64,000 nt of DNA from Lachnospiraceae bacterium (GTDB lineage Bacteria > Bacillota > Clostridia > Lachnospirales > Lachnospiraceae): positions 29,450 to 93,449 of the forward strand of contig JAQYAY010000041.1 in NCBI GenBank assembly GCA_029338735.1, given 5' to 3'. The notes beneath the pieces are model-generated. The model had not been told where the DNA came from and ran no database searches. It worked only from the letters and a program-made list of their open reading frames with translations. Below are positions 43,506 through 51,874 of this stretch, one piece after another. The position numbers were made by a program, and so were the translations under genes. Position 1 is the stretch's first letter; each line of letters opens with the position of its first letter.

Positions 43506-44654
43506 ATGAGTTATATTGCACAGACGATGGGCAATCTGCTCCATCAGACTGCATTTGCGAATCTTACTGTCGGAAACTTCATAATGATACTTGTGGCCTG
43601 CGTTTTCCTTTATCTGGCCATAGCCAGGGATTTCGAGCCGCTGCTCCTTGTGCCTATCGCATTCGGAATGCTCCTCGTTAATATTTACCCTGCTATCATT
43701 GCAAGCCCGCAGGAGACAAGCAATGGCACTGGCGGACTGCTCTGGTATTTCTTCCAGCTCGATGAGTGGTCGATACTTCCATCACTTATCTTCATGGGAG
43801 TCGGAGCAATGACAGACTTCTCGCCTCTTATCGCAAACCCTATATCGTTCCTTCTCGGAGCGGCAGCACAGTTCGGTATTTATATGGCTTACCTTCTGGC
43901 TATCCTCTTCGGATTCTCAGATAAGGCAGCCGCAGCCATCGCTATCATCGGTGGAGCTGATGGACCTACGTCAATCTTCCTGGCCGGTAAGCTGGGACAG
44001 TCGGCACTGATGGGACCTATCGCAGTAGCGGCATATTCGTATATGTCACTTGTACCTATCATTCAGCCGCCTATCATGAAGGCCCTTACCACAGAAGAAG
44101 AGCGTAAGATCCGTATGAAGACACTTCGCCCGGTTAGTAAGCTGGAGAAGATTCTCTTCCCTATCGTTGTTACCGTTATCGTATGTCTGATCCTTCCTAC
44201 AACAGCGCCTCTTGTTGGTATGCTGATGCTTGGAAACCTGTTCAAGGAATGCGGAGTTGTCAGACAGCTGACTGATACAGCAAGCAATGCCATGATGTAT
44301 ATCGTAGTTATTCTTCTTGGTACATCAGTAGGTGCTTCTACATCAGCAGAGGCTTTCCTTAATGCATCTACCTTAAAGATCGTTGTACTCGGACTTGTAG
44401 CATTCGCAGTAGCTACAGCATCTGGTATCATAGTCGGAAAGATAATGTGTAAGGCGACACATGGAAAGATAAACCCACTCATTGGTTCGGCAGGTGTATC
44501 TGCGGTACCTATGTCGGCACGAGTATCCCAGAAGGTCGGTGCCGAGGCTGATCCTACGAACTTCCTTCTGATGCATGCTATGGGACCTAACGTAGCAGGT
44601 GTTATCGGAACAGCAGTAGCAGCCGGTGTATTCATGGCTATCTTCGGTGTATAA
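43506..44654 (+). CDS. oadB: Na+-translocating decarboxylase beta subunit
   Basis: The 382-residue integral membrane protein couples decarboxylation of carboxybiotin to Na+ export. It has about nine to ten membrane segments, the conserved SLIFMGVGAMTDFSPL (about 96-111) and the Asp-bearing IIGGADGPTSIF (about 145-156), then AVSAVPMSARVSQKVG and MHAMGPNVAGVIGTAVAAG near the C-terminus. It is full-length for OadB/MmdB/GcdB. Confidence 0.95.
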   Translation: MSYIAQTMGNLLHQTAFANLTVGNFIMILVACVFLYLAIARDFEPLLLVPIAFGMLLVNIYPAIIASPQETSNGTGGLLWYFFQLDEWSILPSLIFMGVGAMTDFSPLIANPISFLLGAAAQFGIYMAYLLAILFGFSDKAAAAIAIIGGADGPTSIFLAGKLGQSALMGPIAVAAYSYMSLVPIIQPPIMKALTTEEERKIRMKTLRPVSKLEKILFPIVVTVIVCLILPTTAPLVGMLMLGNLFKECGVVRQLTDTASNAMMYIVVILLGTSVGASTSAEAFLNASTLKIVVLGLVAFAVATASGIIVGKIMCKATHGKINPLIGSAGVSAVPMSARVSQKVGAEADPTNFLLMHAMGPNVAGVIGTAVAAGVFMAIFGV

Positions 44655-44670
44655 GGAGGAAATGTAAACT

Positions 44671-46080
44671 ATGGCTAAGAAACCATTAAAGATAACAGAG
44701 ACTGTGCTTCGTGATGCACATCAGTCTCTTATCGCTACTAGAATGACAACTGAGGAAATGCTTCCGATCGTTCCTGTAATGGACAAGGTCGGATACAACG
44801 CAGTAGAGTGCTGGGGCGGAGCTACATTCGATGCCTGCCTGCGTTTCCTTCATGAGGATCCGTGGGAGCGTCTTCGTAAGCTCAGAGCCGGATTCAAGAA
44901 TACAAAGCTGCAGATGCTTTTCCGTGGACAGAATATCCTCGGATACAAGCCATATGCAGATGATGTGGTAGAGTATTTCGTTCAGAAGTCTATCGCAAAC
45001 GGAATTGATATCATCCGTATATTCGACTGCTTAAATGATATGAGAAACCTTGAGACAGCTGTCAAGGCGGCCAAGAAGGAAGGCGGACATGCTCAGATCG
45101 CCCTTTCATTCACACTTGGTGATCCGTATACCACAGAGTACTGGGTAAAGAAGGCAAAGGAAGCTGAGTCACTCGGAGCTGATTCAATCTGCATCAAGGA
45201 TATGTCAGGACTTCTTGTACCGAAGCAGGCAGCAGAGCTGATTCCAGCTCTTAAGCAGGCTGTTAATATCCCAATCGAGCTTCATAACCATTATACTTCA
45301 GGTGTTGCTTCAATGACATGCATGAAGGCAGTTGAGGCTGGTGTAGATATCATTGATACAGCAATTTCACCATTCGCTCTTGGCACATCACAGCCAGCAA
45401 CAGAGGTTATGGTAGAGGCATTCAAGGATACTGATTATGACACAGGCCTTGATATGAATCTTCTGTCACAGATCTCTGATTACTTCGCTCCGATCAGACA
45501 GAAGTACCTTGACAATGGCCGCATGAGCACAAAGGTTCTTGGTGTCAATATCAAGACTCTTCTGTATCAGGTTCCAGGCGGAATGCTTTCAAACCTCATC
45601 GGACAGCTCAAGGATCAGCATAAGGAAGATAAGCTCCAGGAAGTACTCGAGGAAGTACCTAGAGTTCGTAAGGATTTCGGAAATCCACCTCTTGTTACAC
45701 CTTCATCACAGATAGTTGGTACACAGGCTGTATTCAACGTACTCATGGGTGAGAGATACAAGGTTGTGACACAGCAGTCCAAGGATCTCCTTCTTGGAAA
45801 GTACGGTAAGACAGAAGAACCGTTTAATCCGGAAGTTGTCAGGAAGTGCCTTGGGGATGGGGCAAAGGATGCAATCACATGCAGACCTGCAGATCTCATC
45901 AAGCCACAGCTTGCTGACATTGAGAAAGAGATGGCACAGTACAAGCAGCAGGATGAGGATGTCCTTACATATGCTCTGTTCCCACAGGTAGCTACTGATT
46001 TCTTCAAGTACCGTGAGGCACAGCAGACAAAGGTTGATCCTGCAAAGGCAGATACGAAGAATAAGGCTTATCCGCTTTGA
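44671..46080 (+). CDS. Oxaloacetate decarboxylase alpha / transcarboxylase 5S-like subunit
   Basis: The 469-residue enzyme transfers carboxyl between biotin and pyruvate/oxaloacetate. The HMGL-like barrel begins ITETVLRDAHQSLIATRM (about 8-25), with metal-binding Asp and the His pair LHNHYTSG (about 206-213) and the carbamylated-Lys segment SICIKDMSG (about 172-180). The PYC_OADA region spans about 290-440. The usual C-terminal biotin domain is absent, so it depends on the separate carrier gene. GGAGG precedes ATG 44671. It ends the operon before a terminator. Confidence 0.92.
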   Translation: MAKKPLKITETVLRDAHQSLIATRMTTEEMLPIVPVMDKVGYNAVECWGGATFDACLRFLHEDPWERLRKLRAGFKNTKLQMLFRGQNILGYKPYADDVVEYFVQKSIANGIDIIRIFDCLNDMRNLETAVKAAKKEGGHAQIALSFTLGDPYTTEYWVKKAKEAESLGADSICIKDMSGLLVPKQAAELIPALKQAVNIPIELHNHYTSGVASMTCMKAVEAGVDIIDTAISPFALGTSQPATEVMVEAFKDTDYDTGLDMNLLSQISDYFAPIRQKYLDNGRMSTKVLGVNIKTLLYQVPGGMLSNLIGQLKDQHKEDKLQEVLEEVPRVRKDFGNPPLVTPSSQIVGTQAVFNVLMGERYKVVTQQSKDLLLGKYGKTEEPFNPEVVRKCLGDGAKDAITCRPADLIKPQLADIEKEMAQYKQQDEDVLTYALFPQVATDFFKYREAQQTKVDPAKADTKNKAYPL

Positions 46081-46105
46081 TCTGAGTATTATATAAGATT
46101 TATGG

Positions 46106-46149
46106 GTGGGTTCCTTTTTCACGAAAGTGGAAAGGGGATCCACTTTTTT
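46106..46149 (+). terminator. Terminator of the decarboxylase operon
   Basis: A 17-bp stem with several G-T pairs (46106-46122 with 46127-46143) has a GAAA loop and is followed by TTTTTT. Confidence 0.88.
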
Positions 46150-46162
46150 GCATTGTTGTCAC

Positions 46163-46191
46163 TTGTAATCACGCCGCAAAATTGGTATGAT
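46163..46191 (+). promoter_or_regulatory. Promoter of the membrane protein/regulator/transpeptidase/kinase operon
   Basis: TTGTAA (46163-46168), 17-bp spacer and TATGAT (46186-46191), about 30 bases ahead of the first gene. Confidence 0.55.
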
Positions 46192-46220
46192 ACTTAATAG
46201 TGCCAAAAAGGAGAAAAGAT

Positions 46221-46811
46221 ATGTCAGATACAGACGATAAGGATGATAAGCTGACAGCAGCCGGTTTTATCTTTTCCAATGAGATGATCGCGGAAAAGGC
46301 AAAAAAGGAAATGAATGCTGTTGCCTATCTCAGAACCGAATTATCAGATATGGATGGTATCCATCTCCTGAGGACATACAAAGAGCTGATAGATAAAGAG
46401 GTCTTTGATACAGCTGAAGGATATTCATTTCTTAAGGATATTCAGCAACAGCTGATTGCCGATGATTCGGTAGATAATACTGAGATCCCGCCAATTCTTG
46501 TCTATGATGCATCTGAGGTCAGACATCATCAGATAGAAATGGAAGAGCCTGTATGGAAAGGCAGGTTCCGTGGACTTGTGATTGTGACAATAGCTCTGGC
46601 TGCGTGTGTAGCCTTCATGTTTGTACTCACTGCTACACAGGATAGCCCGAATATCATTAATTACAAAGAGAAGCTTGAGAATCACTATTCCGAATGGGAT
46701 GAGAGTCTCACAAAGCGTGAGAAACAGGTGAGGGAGAAGGAGGAAAAACTTTTGGAAAAAGAAAACAGCACTAACACAACTGATGAGGGTAGCGCATATG
46801 GCAGCAAATAA
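46221..46811 (+). CDS. Single-pass membrane protein of unknown function
   Basis: I do not recognise the family. The 196-residue product has a cytoplasmic N-terminal region of about 115 acidic residues, one membrane segment (about 118-140, LVIVTIALAACVAFMFVL) and an outside coiled-coil tail (about 150-185, SLTKREKQVREKEEKLLEKE). AGGAGA at 46208-46213 supports ATG 46221; an in-frame extension to 46200 lacks a site. It overlaps the response regulator gene by 14 bases, so it is likely part of that signalling unit, perhaps as an envelope sensor or accessory. Confidence 0.75.
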   Translation: MSDTDDKDDKLTAAGFIFSNEMIAEKAKKEMNAVAYLRTELSDMDGIHLLRTYKELIDKEVFDTAEGYSFLKDIQQQLIADDSVDNTEIPPILVYDASEVRHHQIEMEEPVWKGRFRGLVIVTIALAACVAFMFVLTATQDSPNIINYKEKLENHYSEWDESLTKREKQVREKEEKLLEKENSTNTTDEGSAYGSK

Positions 46812-47490
46812 GATTCTGATAGCGGATGATGAGTCAAGAATGAGAAAGCTCATCAAGGACTATCTCAGAAGGGATGGATTTGATGTTCTGGAAGCAGCAG
46901 ATGGGATGGAGGCTCTGGCTCAGTTTGATCTGAATCCGGATGTATCTCTGGTGATCCTTGATGTGATGATGCCGAAGCTTGATGGATACGGAGTCCTTAA
47001 AAAGATCCGTGAAAAATCACATGTACCGGTTATAGTTCTTACTGCAAAGTCTGAAGAAGAAGATGCACTTGAGGGATTTACGGCAGGTGCAGATGAATTT
47101 GTCAGCAAACCATTTTCTCCTAAGGTGCTTGTGGCAAGAGTCAAGGCACTTATCAACCGTGATACCGGTGAGAAAAATGATGATACAGGTGCAAGACCAC
47201 TTCAGGCAGGTGGAATCGTACTTGATGAGAATGCACATACAGTCACGGCCAATGGAAAGGAAGTAGTGCTGTCTGTCAAGGAATTTGAGCTGCTTGCGTA
47301 TTTCATGAGAAACAGAGGCATTGCACTCTCAAGGGAGAAAATTCTGAACAGCGTATGGGATTACGATTATTTCGGTGATGCAAGAACCATCGATACTCAT
47401 GTGAAGAAGCTGAGAAGCAAGCTTGGAGACTGTGGCAAATATATCCATACCATATGGGGCATGGGATACAAATTTGATGTAGAGGACTAA
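46798..47490 (+). CDS. OmpR/PhoB-family response regulator
   Basis: The 230-residue protein has a receiver domain (ILIADDESRMRKL, phospho-acceptor Asp55 in VILDVMMPKLDG, Lys in VSKPFSPKVL) and a C-terminal winged-helix DNA-binding domain (about 130-228, SVKEFELLAYFMRNRG, TIDTHVKKLRSKLG, IHTIWGMGYKF). GAGGG precedes ATG 46798, preferred to ATG 46783. The partner kinase is two genes on, separated by an L,D-transpeptidase gene. Confidence 0.94.
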   Translation: MAANKILIADDESRMRKLIKDYLRRDGFDVLEAADGMEALAQFDLNPDVSLVILDVMMPKLDGYGVLKKIREKSHVPVIVLTAKSEEEDALEGFTAGADEFVSKPFSPKVLVARVKALINRDTGEKNDDTGARPLQAGGIVLDENAHTVTANGKEVVLSVKEFELLAYFMRNRGIALSREKILNSVWDYDYFGDARTIDTHVKKLRSKLGDCGKYIHTIWGMGYKFDVED

Positions 47491-47493
47491 GTT

Positions 47494-48618
47494 TTGAGAC
47501 AATTATTTACAAAGATAACAACAGTTTTATTATTGACAGCAGTCATTTTTACCTATGGTGAGACAAATGCCTACGCCACATGGCGGTCAGCGAAGACTAG
47601 GCATTATTCGAACTCCGTCGCTGCCTCAGGTTCTGCAGTTGCAGCAACCGGTGGCGCTGTCGTAGTGACACCTTCGGCAATAGTATATGTAAAGAATACG
47701 AGTATCAAGTCAGTCATTCCTGGCCAGACAAGTGTGAAGCTGCGCCTGTCATCGTCTGGAAAGGGAAAGATCAGTGGGTTTGTCGTATACAAGCAGAACA
47801 GCAGGAATAAATGGGTCCGCAAGGCCAGGATCAGCAGCAAGGGAAGAGCTGTATATGAAGATACAAATGTAAAGTACGGCCATACATATAAATACAGGGC
47901 CAGAGCATATTATACTGATTCGAAGAACAAGACTCATTATGGCAGATTCACTAAAGCTGTCAAAGTGAAGGTGTCCATCCATCAGGAGAAGATTTATGTA
48001 AAGGACAAGAAGTCTGCTCTTTATGGAAAGACTCTGATAGTATATAAATATGGTGACGGTAAAGTCGTAGAAGATCCTGAAGAGTATGTTGACATCAAAG
48101 CAGATAAATATGTCCTCTATGTCAATAAGGCCAGGGATTATGTGACTGCTTACGCTGTATCAGGCAAGAATCTGATACCTGTCAAGGCTTTTATCTGTTC
48201 ACCTGGAAGTGCCACTCCTGTCGGTAGGCACAAGACACTCGCAAAGTTCAGATGGCATGAGCTGATGGGCCCATGCTGGGGACAGTGGTGTACAAGAGTG
48301 ACAAATAACGGCATTTATTTCCATTCAATCTTTTCCAGCAAGCCGAACAGCAATAATACAATGTCTGTAAGAGGTTACAATCAGCTAGGAACTACCTGTT
48401 CTCATGGCTGTATCAGGGTACAGGCATATGCAGCAAAGTGGATATATGATCACTGTAAAGTAGGTACAACAGTCGTCATTCATACGAAGACCGGATATGA
48501 ACCATTCAGCAAGCCTTCTATCGGGAAGCTGCCTGTATGGCATACCTGGGATTCTACAGATCCGACGGCACAGAAATACTGTAAGCAGCATAAATGTCAC
48601 AAATACGAAAAGAAGTAA
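47494..48618 (+). CDS. Secreted L,D-transpeptidase with fibronectin-like domain
   Basis: This enzyme cross-links or decorates peptidoglycan outside the cell. The 374-residue protein has a signal peptide (1-28, LLLTAVIFTYGETNAYA), a Ser/Ala/Val-rich linker (about 33-65), a fibronectin-III-like domain (about 67-155), and a YkuD catalytic domain (about 200-330) with HSIFSS and SHGCIRV, catalytic Cys306. It begins with TTG at 47494, GAGGAC upstream. It lies between the response regulator gene (three bases) and the sensor kinase gene (25-base overlap), so it is probably regulated by that pair. Confidence 0.9.
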   Translation: MRQLFTKITTVLLLTAVIFTYGETNAYATWRSAKTRHYSNSVAASGSAVAATGGAVVVTPSAIVYVKNTSIKSVIPGQTSVKLRLSSSGKGKISGFVVYKQNSRNKWVRKARISSKGRAVYEDTNVKYGHTYKYRARAYYTDSKNKTHYGRFTKAVKVKVSIHQEKIYVKDKKSALYGKTLIVYKYGDGKVVEDPEEYVDIKADKYVLYVNKARDYVTAYAVSGKNLIPVKAFICSPGSATPVGRHKTLAKFRWHELMGPCWGQWCTRVTNNGIYFHSIFSSKPNSNNTMSVRGYNQLGTTCSHGCIRVQAYAAKWIYDHCKVGTTVVIHTKTGYEPFSKPSIGKLPVWHTWDSTDPTAQKYCKQHKCHKYEKK

Positions 48619-50096
48619 ATAAGAAAAGAAAAAATTCTCTTAGTACACAGATCTGTACTTATATGGTGCTTGTTGCATTCGGAGCCATACTGATCAGTTT
48701 CATCCTGAATGCAGTTTTCATGCTGCCATTTTCTGTACTCAGACGACAGAACATTCTCGAAGATGCATTTGCATCTCTGTCCAAAAAGGCTCAGGCAGGG
48801 ACTCTGTACGAGGACAAGTACAGGGACTATTTTGAGACACTATGTTCTAACAACAATCTCCAGGTCCTGATAGCTGAGCCATCAGGATCTGTTGTGATGT
48901 CTTCACAGGGGTCAAATCGTCTCATGATGACACAGCTCTACAGTGCAATGCTGTCAAGAGACAAGGACAATCGTGAGATAGTGAAGTCCGGATCGGATTA
49001 TTCGATACTGAGACTCAGGAATCCTGAGGTGGAGTCAGAGTTTCTGATTCTGTGGGGCACACTTCCCGACAGCAATCTGATCATTATCAGATCAGGACTC
49101 GGATCACTCCGTACATCTGCAAATTTTACTAGCAAGGTACTCCTGCTTGCCGGACTCATTGCTATTATTCTCGCACTGGTTGCATCCATTTTTTTCAGCA
49201 GGCACATCACAGATCCTCTCACCAGGCTTACAAAGATTGCAAAACAGATGGCTTCGCTAGACTTTGATGCGAAGTTCGAGGCCGGAAAGAAGCCTAATGA
49301 AATAGATGAACTTGGCCAATGCATGAATGAATTGTCTGAGACTCTTGAACAGACAATTCTCCAGCTGAAACAGGCCAATAGTGATCTGCGTCAGGATCTG
49401 AAGGCCCGTGAAGAAAGCGAAAAGATGAGACGCGAATTTTCTTCAAGTGTATCTCATGAGCTGAAGACTCCGCTTGCTCTTATAATGGGATATGCAGAGG
49501 GACTTCAGGACGCTGTTGCTGATGACAATGCTTGTGACCGGAAGTTCTACTGTGACGTCATAATGGACGAAGCCAACAAGATGAACCGTATTGTAAAGGA
49601 ACTGCTCGATCTGAGTCATCTCGAATACGGTGAGCAGATCATGAATCTCGAGCGCTTTGATGTCACTGAAGTGATCGCCGGTGTGATCAAATCCAACAGT
49701 ATCATGACTGACAAAGCAGGAATTACAGTTTCCTTTATTCATAATGGTCCTGCGTATGTCTGGTCAGATCCGTTTTTTACTGAACAGGTCATCACCAATT
49801 ATTTTTCAAATGCTATCCATTATTGTGAAAAAGAGAAAAAGATCGAGGTAAAGATAGCAGAACGCGACAAGGATTACAGGATCAGTGTCTTCAATTCAGG
49901 CAATCCTATTCCTGAAGAATCATTGCCACATCTGTGGGAGAAATTCTACAAGGTTGATAAGGCGAGAACCCGTGAATATGGTGGAAGCGGAATCGGACTT
50001 TCCGTTGTAAAGGCCATAATGGATGACCTGCACAAGGAGTGCGGAGTCATCAATCATGAGAATGGTGTAGAGTTTTACTTCGACCTTGATAAGTGA
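48594..50096 (+). CDS. Sensor histidine kinase
   Basis: The 500-residue membrane kinase has two membrane segments (about 17-42 and 180-202) framing an outside sensor domain of about 135 residues, a HAMP linker (about 203-255), a HisKA dimerisation domain with His288 in SSVSHELKTPLALIMGYAEG, and a HATPase domain (about 395-500, VITNYFSNAIHYC, GGSGIGLSVVKAI). It is the likely partner of the regulator at 46798. It starts inside the end of the transpeptidase gene. Confidence 0.93.
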   Translation: MSQIRKEVNKKRKNSLSTQICTYMVLVAFGAILISFILNAVFMLPFSVLRRQNILEDAFASLSKKAQAGTLYEDKYRDYFETLCSNNNLQVLIAEPSGSVVMSSQGSNRLMMTQLYSAMLSRDKDNREIVKSGSDYSILRLRNPEVESEFLILWGTLPDSNLIIIRSGLGSLRTSANFTSKVLLLAGLIAIILALVASIFFSRHITDPLTRLTKIAKQMASLDFDAKFEAGKKPNEIDELGQCMNELSETLEQTILQLKQANSDLRQDLKAREESEKMRREFSSSVSHELKTPLALIMGYAEGLQDAVADDNACDRKFYCDVIMDEANKMNRIVKELLDLSHLEYGEQIMNLERFDVTEVIAGVIKSNSIMTDKAGITVSFIHNGPAYVWSDPFFTEQVITNYFSNAIHYCEKEKKIEVKIAERDKDYRISVFNSGNPIPEESLPHLWEKFYKVDKARTREYGGSGIGLSVVKAIMDDLHKECGVINHENGVEFYFDLDK

Positions 50097-50106
50097 TAAA
50101 AAAGGT

Positions 50107-50135
50107 TTGAAATTTATAGGCATAAATGATAGTAT
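50107..50135 (+). promoter_or_regulatory. Promoter of the lipoprotein-cheV unit
   Basis: TTGAAA (50107-50112), 17-bp spacer and TAGTAT (50130-50135), about 40 bases before the lipoprotein gene. Confidence 0.5.
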
Positions 50136-50175
50136 AGTAAGGTATAACATAGATTTCTGAAAGGTGTTTTGCCGG

Positions 50176-50907
50176 ATGCGGAAGAGACTTGTAATACTTG
50201 GGGTTCTTTCAGCAGTACTGTTGTCATCAACAGGATGCGGATCGCAGCTCACACAGCTCTCTGATGAAGATGAGAGCAGACTTGTTGCGTACTGTGCCCA
50301 GGTTGTGTCAAAGTACAATAAGAACAATAATACAGGGCTGGTGAGTATCCCGAAGAAGACAGAGTCATCTGATGATGAGACTGCTTCGTCATCTTCAGAT
50401 GATGAGAAGAAGGACACAGCAGATGCCAGTGAAGCGGCGAATGCTTCGAGTACATCATCTGAATCGAATGAGAATCAGGAAACCGGTACCTTTACTGAGG
50501 CTATTGGCATTGGCGGTATGCAGTTCCTGTACAGGGATGCACGTACGGCGAGTGGATACCAGCAGGGCCATGCATATGACCTGACAGCAGATCAGGGCAA
50601 TGAGCTCCTTGTAGTCCGTATCAAGGCACAGAATACGACAAAGAAGAGCCTTCGTATTGATATGCCTTCACAGAACATGACTTTTCAGGCATCATATGGT
50701 GATCAGACTGTTGCGTCTGATATGACGCTTCTGATGAATGACCTGACCACATATCAGGGTACATTCAAGGCAGGCAAAGGAAGGAATATGCTCCTTCTGT
50801 TCCAGTTCCCGAAGGGGACTGTAAAGGATGTAAATAAGGTGCAGTATTCAGTCAGGAAGGGCAGCACTACTGTATCTATAGATAAAGCTAAATCAAAAAA
50901 GAATTAA
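50176..50907 (+). CDS. Lipoprotein with acidic Ser-rich linker
   Basis: The 243-residue exported protein has a lipoprotein signal (lipobox LSSTGC, Cys at about residue 21), a short helical region, a Ser/Asp/Glu/Asn-rich linker (about 55-105), and a beta-rich domain (about 110-235, VVRIKAQNTTKKSLRIDMPS, MLLLFQFPKGTV) that resembles the immunoglobulin-like DUF4352-type domains of clostridial lipoproteins. A GTG at 50164 is in frame, but ATG 50176 gives the normal basic signal-peptide start. It precedes cheV by 21 bases. Confidence 0.7.
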   Translation: MRKRLVILGVLSAVLLSSTGCGSQLTQLSDEDESRLVAYCAQVVSKYNKNNNTGLVSIPKKTESSDDETASSSSDDEKKDTADASEAANASSTSSESNENQETGTFTEAIGIGGMQFLYRDARTASGYQQGHAYDLTADQGNELLVVRIKAQNTTKKSLRIDMPSQNMTFQASYGDQTVASDMTLLMNDLTTYQGTFKAGKGRNMLLLFQFPKGTVKDVNKVQYSVRKGSTTVSIDKAKSKKN

Positions 50908-50928
50908 ACGGGCAGGGAGGTTAGACCT

Positions 50929-51864
50929 ATGGACACAAATATCTTACTTGAATCAGGAACAAATGAGCTTGAGATTCTCGAGTTTAAGGTAGCAGACAAT
51001 TACTACGGTATCAATGTAGCGAAGATCATAGAGATCCTTAATTATCAGCATGTGACACCGGTACCGAATTCTCATCCGTTTGTTGAGGGTATCTTCATGC
51101 CTAGAGATACTATTATTTCTGTTATCAATCTGAGAAAGTGTCTTGGATATCCTGATGATCCTGATATTGAGGGACTTTTCTTCATTACCAATTTCAATAA
51201 TCTCAATACTGCTTTCCATGTGGACCAGGTACTTGGAATACACAGAGTTTCATGGGAGGATATCAATACTCCGGATTCTACCATTTCTTCAGAAGCTACC
51301 GGAGTTGCAACAGGTGTCATCAAGCTTGAGGATCATCTCGTAGTCATTCTTGATTTTGAGAAGATCGTATCCAAGATCAATCCTGATACAGCACTTACAG
51401 TTTCAGATATTGATGACAGACAACCGGAGGACAGAGACAGATCACATTCACCAATCATGATCGCAGAGGATTCACCACTTCTGTCCAAGCTCATTGTAGA
51501 GTGCCTGAAGAAGTCAGGATATACCAATCTAAATATCAATAACAATGGTCAGGAAGCCTGGGATAAGCTCTGTGAGATGAAGGAAAAAGGTACAATTCTC
51601 GATGATGTACACTGCATCGTGACAGATATTGAGATGCCGAAGATGGATGGTCATAGACTCTGCAAGCTGGTCAAGGACGATGACAAGATGAAGCATATAC
51701 CTGTTATCATATTCTCATCTCTGATCAATGATGACATTAGAAGAAAGGGAGAGAGTGTCGGAGCCGATGCACAGCTCACAAAGCCTGAGATCGGCAAGCT
51801 GGTGGATGCTATAGATGGTCTTGTGGACAAGTATGAAGATGCCCGCAAAGAGAATAAGTTCTGA
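50929..51864 (+). CDS. cheV: Chemotaxis coupling protein CheV
   Basis: The 311-residue protein joins a CheW domain (about 10-155, LEFKVADNYYGINVAKI, INLRKCLG, VIKLEDHLVVILDFEKI) to a C-terminal receiver domain (about 178-300) with acceptor Asp233 in IVTDIEMPKMDGHRL. CheV links chemoreceptors to CheA and adapts signalling when phosphorylated by CheA. GGGAGG precedes the ATG. No other che gene is here, so it supports motility of the organism but is an isolated copy. Confidence 0.94.
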   Translation: MDTNILLESGTNELEILEFKVADNYYGINVAKIIEILNYQHVTPVPNSHPFVEGIFMPRDTIISVINLRKCLGYPDDPDIEGLFFITNFNNLNTAFHVDQVLGIHRVSWEDINTPDSTISSEATGVATGVIKLEDHLVVILDFEKIVSKINPDTALTVSDIDDRQPEDRDRSHSPIMIAEDSPLLSKLIVECLKKSGYTNLNINNNGQEAWDKLCEMKEKGTILDDVHCIVTDIEMPKMDGHRLCKLVKDDDKMKHIPVIIFSSLINDDIRRKGESVGADAQLTKPEIGKLVDAIDGLVDKYEDARKENKF

Positions 51865-51874
51865 GGTTTGAATT

